The notes under the pieces: model-generated | The model's database searches: none | The model's input: only the letters and a program-made list of their open reading frames with translations | Told to the model about the DNA's origin: nothing | Shown: in pieces, positions 37,790 to 51,204 of the stretch | Numbering within the stretch: the first letter of the stretch is position 1 | How the letters are laid out: each line of letters opens with the position of its first letter | Source of the DNA: Aquatica leii | Lineage: Eukaryota > Arthropoda > Insecta > Coleoptera > Lampyridae | DNA: 64,000 nucleotides | Reading direction: 5' to 3' | NCBI GenBank assembly: GCA_035610365.1 | Contig: CM069435.1 | Location: 2,506,001 to 2,570,000 of the forward strand | Program-made: the position numbers and the translations under genes

Positions 37790-40700
37790 AAAAAGACTAC
37801 AATTCATTATAATTGTTAAATACAATTGTTAATGCACTGAATAAAAACAAATAATTGCAATAAAATTTTTATTGTTGCTTAAACTTTCAAGTAAATCAGA
37901 GAATGTACTAGAAATCGTAAAAACTTGAAATTTTCAGTAAATATTAAACTTAACTTCTTAAAATGTAAGCTTAGTTGTAAATTTAATTATTAAAAACACA
38001 TTTTAGCTAGAAATGAATTCTTTAGTAGTTACAATTATAATTTTAAAAGCAAAATTAATCAATTTAAAATTTACTATGTGTGCTGCCATCTAAGCGGATG
38101 AATTAAGAACTTTAAAATCGCTTTTAATTCAACCACTATTCACCAGGCGAAAAATTAATTCAATATAAGTTCAGATGCTATTGGGTAGATGGCGAATCAA
38201 CTTATAAAAAAAATTATTAACAAAATCGATGTAAAAAGACTACAATTCATTATAATTGTTAAATATAATTGTTAATGCACTGAATGAAAACAAATAATTG
38301 CTATAAATTTTTATTGTTGCTTAAACTTTCAAGTAAATCAGAGAATGTACTAGAAATCGTAAAAACTTTAAATTTTCAGTAAATATTAAACTTAACTTCT
38401 TAAAGTGTAAGCTTAGTTGTAAATTTAACTATTAAAAACATATTTCAGCTAGAAATGAATTATTCAGTAGTTACAATTATAATTTTAAAAGCAAAATTAA
38501 AATTTTTTTTGTGTTGCCATCTAAGCAGATGAATTAAGAACTTTAAAATTGCGGTTAGTTCAACCATTATTCACCAGGCGAAAAATTAATTCAATATAAG
38601 TTCATATGCTCTTGGGTAGATGGCGACTCAATTTAAAAAAAAATTATTAACAAAATCGATGTAAAAAGACTACAATTCATTATAATTGTTAAATACAATT
38701 GTTAATGCACTGAATGAAAACAAATAATTGCAATAAATTTTTTATTGTTGCTTAAACTTTCAAGTAAATCCGAGAATGTACTAGAAATCGTAAAAACCTT
38801 AAATTTTCAGTAAATATTAAACTTAATTTCTTAAAGTGTAACCTTAGTTGTAAATTTAACTATTTAAAACATATTTTAGCTAAAAATCAATTATTTAGTA
38901 GTCATAATTATAATTTTAAAAGCAAAATTAATCAAATTTAAAATTTATTATGAGTGCTGCCATCTAAGCAGATGAATTAAGAACTTTAAAATCCCTGTTA
39001 GTTCAACCATTATTCACCAGGCGAAAAATTAATTCAAAATAAGTTCAGATGCTCTTGAGTAGATGGCGACTCAATTTATAAAGAAAAATTATTAACAAAT
39101 CAATGTAAAAAGACTACAATTCGTTATAATTGTTAAATACAATTGTTAATGCATTAAATGAAAACAAATAATTGCTATAAATTTCTTGTTGTTGCTTAAG
39201 CTTTCAAGTAAATCAGAGAACGTACTAGAAATCGTAAAAACTTTAAATTTTCAGTAAATATTAAACTTAACTTCTTAAAGTGTAACCTTAGTTGTAAATT
39301 TAACTATTTAAAACATATTTTAGCTAAAAATCAATTATTTAGTAGTCATAATCATAATTTTAAAAGCAAAATTAATCAAATTTAAAATTTATTATGTGTG
39401 CTGCCATCTAAGCGGATGAATTAAGAACTTTAAAATCGCTGTTAGTTCAACCATTATTCACCAGGCAAAAAATTAATTTAATATAAGTTCAGATCCTCTT
39501 CGGTAGATGGCGAGTCAATTTATAAAAAAAAATTATTAACAAAATCAATGTAAAAAGACTACAATTCGTTATAATTGTTAAATGCAATTGTTAATGCACT
39601 GAATGAAAACAAATAATTGCTATAATTTTTTTGTTGTTGCTTAAACTTTCAAGTAAATCCGAGAATGTACAAGAAATTGTAAAAACTTTAAATTTGCAGT
39701 AACTATTAAACTTAACTTCTTAAAGTGTAACCTTAGTTGTAAATTTAACTATTAAAAACATATTTTAGCTAAAAATAAATTATTTAGTAGTTACAATTAT
39801 AATTTTAAAAGCAAAATTAATCAAATTTAAAATGTATTATGTGTGCTGCCATCTAAGCAGATAAATTAAGAACTTAAAAATCGCTGTTAGTTCAACCATT
39901 ATTCACCAGGCGAAAAATTAATTCAATATAAGTTCAGATGCTCTTCGGTAGATGGCGAGTCAATTTATAAAAAAAAATTATTAACAAAATCAATGTAAAA
40001 AGACTACAATTCGTTATAATTGTTAAATGCAATTGTTAATGCACTGAATGAAAACAAATAATTGCTATAAATTTTTTGTTGTTGCTTAAACTTTCAAGTA
40101 AATCAGAGAATGTACAAGAAATTGTAAAAACTTTAAATTTGCAGTAACTATTAAACTTAACTTCTTAAAGTGTAAGTTTATTTGTAAATTTAACTGTTAA
40201 AAACATATTTCAGCTAGAAATAAATTATTTAGTAGTTACAATCATAATTTTAAAAGCAAAATTAATCAAATTTAAAATTTATTATGCGTGCTGCCATCTA
40301 AGCAGATGAATTAAGAACTTTAAAATCCCTGTTAGTTCAACCATTATTCACCAGGCGAAAAATTAATTCAATATAAGTTCAGATGATCTTCGATAGATGG
40401 CGACTAAATTTATAAAAAAAATTATTAACAAAATCGATGTAAAAAGACTACAATTCATTATAATTGTTAAATACAATTGTTAATGCACTGAATGAAAACA
40501 AATAATTGCTATAAATTTTTTGTTGTTGCTTAAACTTTCAAGTAAATCAGAGAACGTACTAGAAATTGTAAAAACTTTAAATTTGCAGTAAATATTAAAC
40601 TTAACTTCTTAAAGTGTAAGCTTAGTTGTAAATTTAACTATTACAAACATATTTCAGCTAGAAATGAATTATTTAGTAGTTACAATTATAACTTTAAAAG

Positions 40701-40805
40701 CAAACTTAATCAAATTTAAAATTTATTATGTTTGCTGCCATCTAAGCAGATGAATTAAGAACTTTAAAATCGCTGTTAGTTCAACCACTATTCACCAGGC
40801 GAATT
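37790..40805. repeat. 442-bp tandem array, seven copies
   Basis: Copies measured at AAAAAGACTACAATTC begin near 37,790, 38,232, 38,662, 39,104, 39,551, 39,994 and 40,440, giving a period of 430-447 bp. The last copy is cut at 40,805. Each holds GCCATCTAAGC and GTAGATGGCGA, an inverted pair about 110 bp apart, with a CACCAGGCGAAAAATTAATT stretch between. The same unit occurs as single copies next to gypsy LTRs at 13.3, 14.8, 31.4 and 33.0 kb. No coding sequence is seen. Confidence 0.9.
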
Positions 40806-40807
40806 AG

Positions 40808-41060
40808 GTGGTAAAAATAATTCGAATAATTTACATAGTACGCAAAAATTACATAAGAAAAACTGTTAAAAATAGCGGATACACTCACTTCCGGTTTCTT
40901 TATCAGACCCATCATTTGATAAAACAGAGAATATAAAAAGCCAGCTCCATACTAAATTTAAAGTTACTAGGACTTTTGGTTTGAGAGTTATCGTGGGATA
41001 AAAAAATACATTTTTCTGATTCAGGAGACCCTGAAACGTAAAATTATGCAAAAAAAAATT
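40808..41060. repeat. Dispersed repeat family, copy 1
   Basis: Shares with 57,135-57,405 a long conserved stretch: AATAATTCGAATAATTTACA, CACTTCCGGTTTCTTTATCA, ACTAGGACTTTTGGTTTGAG, AGTTATCGTGGG and TCTGATTCAGGAGACC. On the - strand both copies stay open through SVLSxDGSDKETGS, which could be chance or a coding relic. The copy directly abuts the last 442-bp monomer. Confidence 0.75.
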
Positions 41061-42039
41061 TGTTTAAAAATTCATAAAAAAGTAATATTTAGGTCGGTGT
41101 TAAATGTCTAATTAGAAAAATTAATTTTTTAGTTTTATTTATAGTACTATTCGAACAAGTAAATAACGATAAGTAAAAAGGTTAACTGAAATAACGCCAT
41201 TGTAGTAGTAGCAGCGACATTTTGATAACAGTAATGAATATAGATAAACTTTTAAGATGAAATTAAACAAAAAAAAACGAAAAATATCATTTTAAGTATA
41301 AAAAAGTGAACGTGCAGATTGGTTACTATCAAACGATAAAAAAAACACTGTACCAAAAAGTTCAACTACAAATATTATCAAGAAAAAAAAGAACATGGTA
41401 AAAGACATTTTTAAATTTCGAAAGAACCGTTCTCAAAATGACGTAGATATTTCTCAGTAAAACTTTTTTGTACCACGTTGACGTAATTGAATTTTGAATA
41501 TATCACCAATGTATTTATACAACATCGATTATGAAAATGTTGTGACCTTGCCCTAAAATGATATAATTTTAATCGTAATGTCGTTAACGAGAACGTTGAC
41601 ACTACAATAAAACCGGATACGTTCAATACAATGAATATGTACATATAAATAGACACAATATATTTCCAAAAATTTGTTAACAGGAATAGTTAACGCAGAA
41701 ATTAGTTAGCCAAATAGTAGTATTTTACCTGAAGTACTTGAGAAACAAAAGATTTTCTGCACTACTACGATTTTGCAATACTTTAGATTGTTTTTTTGAT
41801 TAAAAAAATATAAGTAGTTTTTGTGAACTCTGTCCCATCATACGATGAGCTTATCACATCGTTATTACTTCAATTTACTATAAGTGCTTTTTTGTCAACA
41901 TTAAACGATTTGTATCACGTAATTTTTATAGACGTCAAATTTTTTTAATTATTGATAAATTAAAGATATTTTTAACGTGTTTTTAAGCTTATATTTTAAA
42001 GCAAAAACACGTCACCTTAACACTAACCTCCACTAAATG
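41061..42039. other. AT-rich interval with no recognised feature
   Basis: An 81-codon - strand frame near 41,411-41,656 lacks family motifs. I see no repeats or terminal inverted repeats that bound it. Confidence 0.4.
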
Positions 42040-43335
42040 TAAATACCAAAAAGATTTTTCCACAGTTCCGACACATTTTCCATAATTACATATTACACAT
42101 TTCCATTGTTTTATTTTCTTTACAAGAAATTTGGCAATTTCTAAACTCCATTGACAGTTTCTAATGACGCAGGCAATCAGAATTTGCTTTCTTTGAGATA
42201 CTCTTTGCAGAGTTCCAAAGCGAGTTTCAAAACGAAGTTCCTCCTTGACATATTCTTACCAGTTACAGCTTTATAAATGATCTAACTATTGATTACAAAG
42301 TCCACTATAAAAAGCATGGACGAGCCATTTACGCGAACTTGCTTGACAGGAGTATTTTCTTGTCATTTGGTCCACTACGTCCACTCCACACCTGGTTTCA
42401 TTATACTATAGTATCGTTTCTGGTTTCTTCTTTGTCATTGCGTTATTGTTTCTTTATTTGCTCTGGCTTGGTAAATAGTAGTAATACACTTTTTAACTGC
42501 TAAAACGATAGTTAAAAATAGTTCCGCTGTTTGACGTTGATTTGTAGGCCGCGCGTCATCCATTTACTAAATATTCGTTTTCCCCTGGCGTGTAGCAGCT
42601 TTTGCAATTGAATATGCCCCACACTGAATAAAATTTGTCATTCTTCAAACACTCACTTCCAGTAGATTGACTATTAAATCTTAAAAACCTCAGAATGTCA
42701 CCGAAGCTTTAACGCGACATTGTTTCACTAAAAAAAACAAGCCCCACACTTTTGACCATATACGCTATCGACTTCTAAATTTGAATATGTTTTAGAATAT
42801 AATTGTCCATATGAATACATCAAATGTACTAAGAGGGGAAGTCTGTTACATTCCGTTAAGCAAAAAAGTTAGTACTAGAATATCACGAATTATATTCTGT
42901 TGTTGTGCACGTTCAATATATTATGCTTATTACATTCTAAAACTGTCTACACATCCCCTCTTTTTGCAGTTTATTTGCTTTCTATTTCTAGAGGCACACC
43001 GTTTCTACCGGTTTTTTGTAATTTTCTACCACAATCGAGAACTAAGATAGGCTTTACCAGTATCAGATGGAATTGGTGTATTCTTCATCATTTTTACTAG
43101 GTATATATGAGATTTTTCCACTTCAAATAGATGTTTACCAACATCACTGTTACCTTCTGACAATGTTTCCTGTTCTTCTAAGTAAAATCGAATCTGAGGC
43201 AAGACTGACCAATACCATAATTATATTCACTGCCCATAGAATACACTTTACTCACAGCGCACTGTTGCGTAAGACGTTTAAGCTGAGTTTTGCAGTTGTT
43301 AAAAAGGCGCCACGGGCGAATATCTAATCATTAAC
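42040..43335 (-). pseudogene. piggyBac-type transposase relic
   Basis: On the - strand the order matches piggyBac transposases (DDE_Tnp_1_7). Near 42,640-42,790 there is CGACFFSETMSR, a stop, then SFGDILRFLRFNSQST, and CYTPGENEYLV near 42,580, all in the N-terminal part of the domain. Near 42,363-42,430 comes KKPETIL, a stop, then YNETRCGVDVVDQM, the C-terminal YN..K.GVD..DQM block, followed by RKYSCQASSRKWLV. Near 42,070-42,110 lies a cysteine pair KCVICNYGKC, like the C-terminal zinc-binding tail. The middle of the catalytic domain between PGENEYLV and KPETIL is missing. Stops and frameshifts are frequent. The + strand frames at 42,811-43,327 are antisense to it. Confidence 0.75.
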
Positions 43336-43384
43336 GTTGTCTTTCTTGAGTTATGAACTTTACTAGTAAGAAATCTCATTCTTC

Positions 43385-44560
43385 AAACTGCTCGGGCTCT
43401 AACTGTTGAGTTTCTGGATCGTCTCTTTCTTCGGTATCTTCGGGACAGATACACACATCTTCTGCCATTACCACCTGCACGTCGCTGCGTGGCGCAGTTG
43501 TACTGTTAGTGACAGCAAAACCTTTTCCCTGACAAAACGGGAAGGCGTTTATCTCGCTGAACCAGAACTTGTAAAAGTGACTTTTCTAGACTCTTAAAGC
43601 TTCTTAACCAACACATCCAACCATGTTTAAGGCGATTGTTCCGCAAATTCTATTATTGGAACATTCGCTAATACTTGCTCGTTATTCATGGGAATAAGAC
43701 CACATGCCATGCTCTGAACCTAGCAATATTATTTGGTGAAACTCCATAACGAAAATTCTGTCTTTGACACAACCGCTTGATTCTTAATTTTCCACGCTTC
43801 TAGTCGTTTTCGGCAAGTAGGCTTTAAAAAAACCCACGTCTAGTGGCTAGAACAAATGCGTTGAGTTTGGAGGTAGCAAGATTTTTCTCAGGGTATAACA
43901 ACTTCTAGAGACACATGGCTGGGTAGATCGTTTCATATGATTACGTTTTTCCTTGCTTATGACGGAAAAAGGAAATGATGATTTTCACAAACCAATCTTG
44001 AAATAATGGCATTTCAATAAGCACCCGAAGCTATTACAAGCGTATCGAAAATCTTGTAAGCCTCTCCTCCATCCATGTAGGATACAAGGACTTAGGTTTG
44101 TACACCGTGTAGTTCGGTAAAAGCTTGTTCTGATCGACAACATCCACGACGTACACGCACTTTCTTGGATCCTGGATCGTATGTAAAATTCGTCTCGCCT
44201 CGTAGATAAAATGTTTTAAAAAATACCAACAACTTATTTATGTTTTTGTCGCGTCGTTGTGTCCGGAATTACACATACCTACGGCACTTTACATTACGCT
44301 TCGCTTATACGTGTACGTTTTGGTCTGTTGAACCCATTTTGTAGCTGTCTGGCGACTTCTTGTGTGTTCTTCACGTAGTCGTAGATATCATTGTGTACTA
44401 AGCCTATATAAATCTTCATGACTAAAATTGTTGCGGTTTTTCATGATTTTTAGAGATTCGCGTGCATTTTTGCAGCTCCTCAACTTCTTTATTGATTCGA
44501 ACCCTTCCTGATTTTAAGATTAGAACATCACTCATATTTCGTTATTGTATTTTGGCTGCA
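43385..44560 (-). pseudogene. pogo/Tigger-like DDE transposase relic
   Basis: Read on the - strand, near 44,060-44,160 there is YTVYKPKSLYPTWMEE, then material matching the F..WF segment (FQDWFVKIIISFF), RNHMKRSTQP, and near 43,820-43,890 LPPNSTHLF, a stop, PLDVGFFKAYLPKTTRS. The LPPNxTHxxQPLDVxxF block is a hallmark of pogo-class DDE transposases and carries the third acidic residue. The C-terminus is acidic (PEDTEERDDPETQQLEPEQF) and ends in a TGA near 43,383. Several stops and frame changes make it dead. It differs from the Tigger copy at 44,980-47,176, so two pogo-related lineages are present. Confidence 0.65.
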
Positions 44561-44658
44561 ACAAATTGCAGATTTTCATTCTCATATTCGTCCCTAGGAT
44601 TCTGACCGTGGGTCAATCCATTAAAAATCATCCAGATCATGTTTTTGACGATGCCCAA

Positions 44659-44976
44659 TCACCACTGATCTTCGTAAATGCACGCAACAAAATCATTGTC
44701 TGTAAAGGATGCTGTGTTAGTAAACACAATTGAAGTTTTGAGCTCATTGAATTCTTCACTTGTTGATGTGGTGAAACATCTGATTTCATTGTCATTCACA
44801 GGAACGAACAGATGATACCCTCTTGTACCTTTCACAGACAAGCAAAGCTCAAATCTTTTCATTAGTTCGGCTTCTGTTTGTTTGATTTCTTGAGCAGAGA
44901 CAAAGATGTATGTTATTCTAGTTATTTTTTCAGTGCAATATTTGAACGTGTCCTTTAGAGTAAGAATTTGTTCGTT
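44659..44976 (-). CDS. Unassigned protein C-terminus, interrupted by the Tigger insertion
   Basis: The - strand frame reads YNEQILTLKDTFKYC near the Tigger edge, then ITYIFVSAQEIKQTEAELMK, FELCLSVKGTRGYHLFVPVN and ends ACIYEDQW before a stop at 44,659. About 105 codons remain. Codon content looks more protein-like than the surrounding AT-rich DNA. I do not recognise the family; the KGTRGYHLFVPV stretch feels like part of a transposon-encoded accessory protein, but that is an impression. The Tigger right flank (rc of 47,177-47,195) ends in TTTTTTAGGTAATAC, so an exon could begin there with an acceptor just before the insertion site. It may be the gene of the surrounding inverted-repeat element. 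Confidence 0.45.
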   Translation of the reverse strand, partial: NEQILTLKDTFKYCTEKITRITYIFVSAQEIKQTEAELMKRFELCLSVKGTRGYHLFVPVNDNEIRCFTTSTSEEFNELKTSIVFTNTASFTDNDFVACIYEDQW

Positions 44977-44979
44977 GTA

Positions 44980-47176
44980 TGTGGTACCTCGACACACCTC
45001 GACATACGAGATTAATTCGTTCCGCAACTTTGCTCATATCTTGAATTACTCGTATCTCGAAGCAAATTTTCCCATACAAAACAATTGAACTACCATTAAT
45101 TCGTTCTAACCCCCAAAATGTCACCCCAGTTATTTTTGTTACGCAGTTTTGAATAATAAAAACGTATTTATAAATGACAAATATTTATTGTACAAAAACA
45201 AAAAAGAGAATGTAAAGAAATAAATTAGATATCCTCACTGGTCTTTGCCCTTTTCGCTACATTTTTCTCGCTTTCACCTGTAGACCGTTTAGAACAAAAC
45301 ATGTCCAGGAGGTTTGTTTCTTCCTCCCTCTCAGAATGTTCCGGAAATGAGTTAGGCAAGTGTCATTAAAAAGATCAGATGCACGACCTGTTGCAACTTT
45401 TTCTGGGTGTTTCTTTTCCACGAACTGTGAAACGCTCTCCCACATTCCTAAGATCTCCTTTAGCTCACTTGTAGAAATAACCTCCTCCTCTGACTCCTCA
45501 AAACCAATTTCTTGCATAACCTCCGTATGCTGCTGTGACTGTAACTCTTGTATCTCCTCAGTCGTCAGTTCCTGGGTGTGCTCGTCGACGAGCTCGTTCA
45601 CGTCTCTCTCTTCCACCTCTAGACCCATGGATTTCGCCAGAGACACAATCTCTTCCTCTACTGACAAACCGGGTTCCAATTCTTCGTAGATCCTTTCAGC
45701 TACAGCTTCAGACCACATTTTTTTCCATGCAGAGGTCAAGGTCCTCGTTGTAACACCCAGCCAGGCCTGATCGATAATTTTTAGGCAAATCGCGATATTA
45801 AAGTGGTCCTTCCAGAACTCTCGAAGGGCGAGGTTTGTGGTCTTCAAAGCAGCGCCGAAACAGATGCTTGGTGTATAGCTTCTTAAAATTAGAAATCACC
45901 TGTTGATCCATGAGCTGCAGGATAGGAGTGGTGTTGAGTGCTAGGTAGCAAACCTTTATAAATTTGAACTCCTCGAGGATGTCATCTTCAAGGTTTGGTG
46001 GATTAGCAGGGACATTGTCGAGGATGAGAAGGGCTTGCACGGGTAGGTTTTTTTCCTGTAGATATTTCTTAACAGAAGGGCCGAAAACCACAAAGAACTT
46101 CCTGGTGACCCATGCCTTCGGGTTCGACCTCCACATAACTTGCAGTTTTTCTTTCACAATCTTATGTGACTTAAATGCTCTGGGGTTTTCCGAATGGTAT
46201 ACGAGCAGAGGCTTGATCTTGCAGTCGCCACTCGCATTGGCGCACAGTGCTAGAGTCAATCTGTCCTTCATAGGTTTGTGGCCTGGCATCATCTTCTTCT
46301 CTGCCGTTATATATGTTCTATTCGGCATCTTTTTCCAGAACAGCCCTGTCTCATCACAGTTGAAGACTTGCTGAGAGATATATCCTTGGGCTTTTATTAG
46401 ATCGGAAAACGTTTTAATGTAATCCTCAGCTGCCTTCATTTCTGAGCTTGCTGCCTCACCATGCCTGACAATGGAGTGAATACCGGTCCTTTTTTTCAAA
46501 TTCTCAAACCAGCCCCGGCTGGCTTTAAATGACTCTTCCGATGCCTCGTCGATGGAAGTCTGCGGGGTTTGTTCAGCAAATCTCCGTAGATCGCTCTTGC
46601 CTTCTCGCAAGGTATCTCCTTGGAGCTGCTTCTCTGTCATCCACACAATCAGCAGTTTCTCCATATTTTCATGAAGGGAAGTTCGCAGTTTGGAAATTAT
46701 CGTAAGGCCCTTAGCCGGCGTTACACTTTTTATCCACTCCTTCTGTTTAAGCACAGTACATATCATGGACGTACTACGCCCATACTGCCTCGACAAGTCA
46801 ACAACTCGAACACCTTGCTCATGTTTTTCTATAATTTCACGTTTTAATTCAATACCTATCATCTTTTTCTGAGCACTTGACTTTTCACAAACTTTCTTCC
46901 GATCCATATGGTTATAAAAATAAATGAACTACAACTGTAAATGTAAACGCAACACAAAGCGCGAACACAACTACACAACTTATCACAGCGGAAGCACGTT
47001 GCTAACTGATTCACTGACCGAGATGGGCGCGACCGCGTGGCGCGCAGTCACGTGCTACTACTACCGAACTCGTATCTCGAATTTCGCTCGTAACTCAAAG
47101 CAGAAAATCACTCGCTCGCCGGCTCGTATCTCGAAAAACTCGTATGTTGGGGCACTTGTATGTCGAGGTACCACTG
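44980..47176 (-). mobile_element. Tigger (pogo superfamily) DNA transposon, 2.2 kb
   Basis: The right end read inward is CAGTGGTACCTCGACATAC and the left end is TGTGGTACCTCGACA with a small local duplication (CACCTCGACATACGAG). TA dinucleotides flank it at 44,978-44,979 and 47,177-47,178, the pogo/Tc1 target. Several internal CTCGTATCTCGAA-type words lie near both ends. It contains a single transposase gene on the - strand with one frame break. It is inserted inside the 44,606-48,160 element. Confidence 0.85.
45257..46907 (-). pseudogene. Tigger transposase (TIGD1-like), one frame break
   Basis: The first frame (46,907 to 45,798; 369 codons) starts MDRKKVCEKSSAQKKMIGIE. It has an N-terminal CENP-B-type helix-turn-helix at about residues 18-60 (LKREIIEKHEQGVRVVDLSR), a second CENPB-like DNA-binding domain at about 75-150, and the DDE_1 catalytic core: D185 in FNCDETGLFWKKMP, D297 in LLILDNVP and D334 in TTPILQLMDQQVI. 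All three acidic residues are present. Between 45,860 and 45,798 the frame changes, and the second frame continues with LREFWKDHFNI and a glutamate-rich C-terminus to 45,257, as in full-length Tigger proteins of about 550 aa. One indel therefore separates two otherwise open parts, suggesting a fairly young or recently broken copy. The + strand frames at 45,360-46,872 are shadows. Confidence 0.9.
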
Positions 47177-48160
47177 TATTACCTAAAAAACTAGTACAGA
47201 CGTGATTTCTATGAAGACTTTAATCAACAAGTAATAAAGATGTCTAAAAATGAAACATTAACATTAATTTATTACTCCTGAGGCCATTTTAGTATAAAAT
47301 GTATAGTGTAGGTATATATTTACAGTATACATATTTGCCATTTTTATGCTATATTCTTTTTTCATGTTTAGGCATTTTTATGCATTGTGAACTGATTTTT
47401 AATTAGTATTTTTTTATAAGAAAAGCATTTTTATCCTTAATTACCGTTAACCGTAGTGCGTGTATGACACTGCTTTTTCGGAAAACTTTGATACCACATA
47501 ACTCTGAAACCAGTTGAGTCTCAGCACCAAATTTTTACAGCTTGTTTATACCATGAAGATGTACTATCTGTATTATTTCATAATTTTTGACACAGTCCCT
47601 TTTGAAATACTCTTCTTCAAAAATGGGTAAAATTCATGTTTTTGTAATTTTTGGAAATTTATTTAAAAAAAAAGAAAAAGTTCTCAAGCTTTATATTTAA
47701 AAAAAAAAGTTAAACTATAGTAAATCTACATAAGAAAAAAAATTGAAGGCGAGTCTTTCTTTCTTTTAGTGATTTTACAGCACTCAAATTCTTGATTTCA
47801 GTTAATTTAAACCTTGTATTTACAAATTTTTTCTCCACTTTCCTTACTATTAAGGTAACATTTTGTATGACAAAAAATCTAGAGCATTTTATTCTGAAAA
47901 TTTTGGTTTTTATTTTGTCTTGATATCTTCAAAATTAACAGATAGACATTTACGCAAAACTTGTTTTCAGTCAAAAAACGGTACCGAAACAAACTTTAAA
48001 TGGCCGCCAAAAAAAAGTACCAGCCTAAAAATAATTTTAAATACAGTTTTGAGCTCACCTAAGATTGGTGAGTAACTGGTAAAAAAATTAAGAGAAACAA
48101 AAAATGTAGAGCAGCAAATCTTTTGTTTTCTGGGTGATTTTTAATGGATTGACCGCCCTG

Positions 48161-49514
48161 TAACAAATTCTACAGTTTAGAACGCGTTCTAAATTAAAAT
48201 GTCAGAGAAGAATTGCACAAGTGATTCCTCGCTTTGAACGAAATCATTCAATTAGTAACGATTCGATGAACAGTTTCCAACACAACGTAAAATTTTGTAA
48301 AGTTAATTTATTTAGTTTGTTTTCTGCCTCAGAAGAAAATCTTAGTCAAGATATTTTTCCAATCCACGTATGCCCAAATGTCTAATTTTAATTCAGTTAC
48401 GATTTTGAGACCATAAGATTTTGTGTTTTCTCTACAGAATCTATCGTAACATTTTTCAGCGTTATCAACTTAAAATTTACACATCGCCTAGCACGAACGC
48501 TCCCGTTAATTGCAATGGAATTACGTAAGCGGCGAGCATTACAGTCACACCTAGTATGATATCACTAGTTAGAATCTTATAATTTAAAAAATATTACCTT
48601 ATTTTCCTTATCAGGATTCAGTTGCGTTTGATTACTGATAAGTGCTGGCGGAAAATAACCCATTTTCAACTTCCGGTAGATAACGAGTATTCAATAAAAC
48701 TTACCTACAAAAGAAAAATAAAACCAATACTTTAGCAAGATAAAAATTTGTTATCTTGCTCAATAATTTTATCACTAACTGAAAATACCGTCATAGGTAA
48801 AATAGAGGAGGAAAAAAACCTTCAAAAATGTATATTGCATAAAATAAATAACAAATACGTGTACACATTTACATACACAATTCGGTAATTAAGTCTATAA
48901 TATAAATCTGTGCCACAATATAATAAGCAAATTACTTTACATTTGATATAAGTAGATTAGACTTGTTAATATAAAACAGCAGCACAATATGTAAATACAC
49001 TATACAGTAAAAGTTAAAATTTTGATTTGAAAAAATAAAATTTAAATAATATAACAATACGTACAATAATTCAACATGCAGCAGCTCGCCTAAATGTAAA
49101 AAATTAGAGACTAGTATGAGCAAAACCAATTCCTATCGCTTTCAGATTGATCTGTTGATGTTGGTGTTTTAAAAGGTATGTTCGAAAAATATTAGAACAT
49201 TCCAAATAAAAACTTCTTGTGCCAAAAAAGTCCTTGCATTTATCCTTCATAAGCCATATAACCTATCTAAATCAAAATAGCAAAGATGGCTCAAGAGTGT
49301 AACAACATAAAAACTTAATTAACACACATTTTTAAATGCAACATTCGTAAAACACATCGTATAAAACTACACAGTAACAATAAAAGTACAAAATGTAATT
49401 TGTGTAACGTACCAATAAATAGATAAAATTTTAAGTAAACGTCAAATACTGATCAATACTGTTAGAGCATCTAACTTTGGTGCAAGCTCCTTTCACGTTT
49501 AAAATCTAAATTAT
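48161..49514. other. AT-rich 3' flank of the PCYT2 exon
   Basis: The part next to 49,515 should contain the 3' UTR of the - strand gene. I found no convincing AATAAA (TTTATT on +) within about 1 kb of the stop; one TTTATT lies near 48,307. A 65-codon frame at 48,932-49,129 has no motif support. Confidence 0.4.
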
Positions 49515-51199
<1,685 letters not shown>

Positions 51200-51204
51200 G
51201 TTAA

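Larger units (their letters stand above)
44606..48160. mobile_element. 3.5-kb element with inverted termini, carrying an inserted Tigger
   Basis: GGTCAATCCATTAAAAATCA at 44,611 reappears as its reverse complement at 48,135-48,154. The match extends on both sides (left CCGTGG..., right end ...GACCGCCCTG). Removing the 2.2-kb Tigger leaves about 1.36 kb. A - strand reading frame of unknown family begins just inside the left end. I could not define a target duplication or assign a superfamily. Between 47,180 and 48,130 I see AT-rich sequence without a recognisable exon. Confidence 0.6.

Noticed and set aside
40866..41051. A protein gene in the dispersed repeat (also 57,162-57,365)
   Set aside because: The shared - strand peptide could follow simply from DNA similarity; two copies cannot show selection on the frame. 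Kept as a finding about the repeat, not as a CDS.
42811..43597. Four + strand frames of 63-86 codons
   Set aside because: They are antisense to the piggyBac and pogo-like relics.
45360..46872. Several + strand frames of 60-136 codons
   Set aside because: They are shadows of the Tigger transposase on the other strand.
47863..48075. A 70-codon + strand frame near the right end of the inverted-repeat element
   Set aside because: It is low-complexity and Lys/Ser/Phe-rich without motifs, and lies opposite the direction of the element's other frame.
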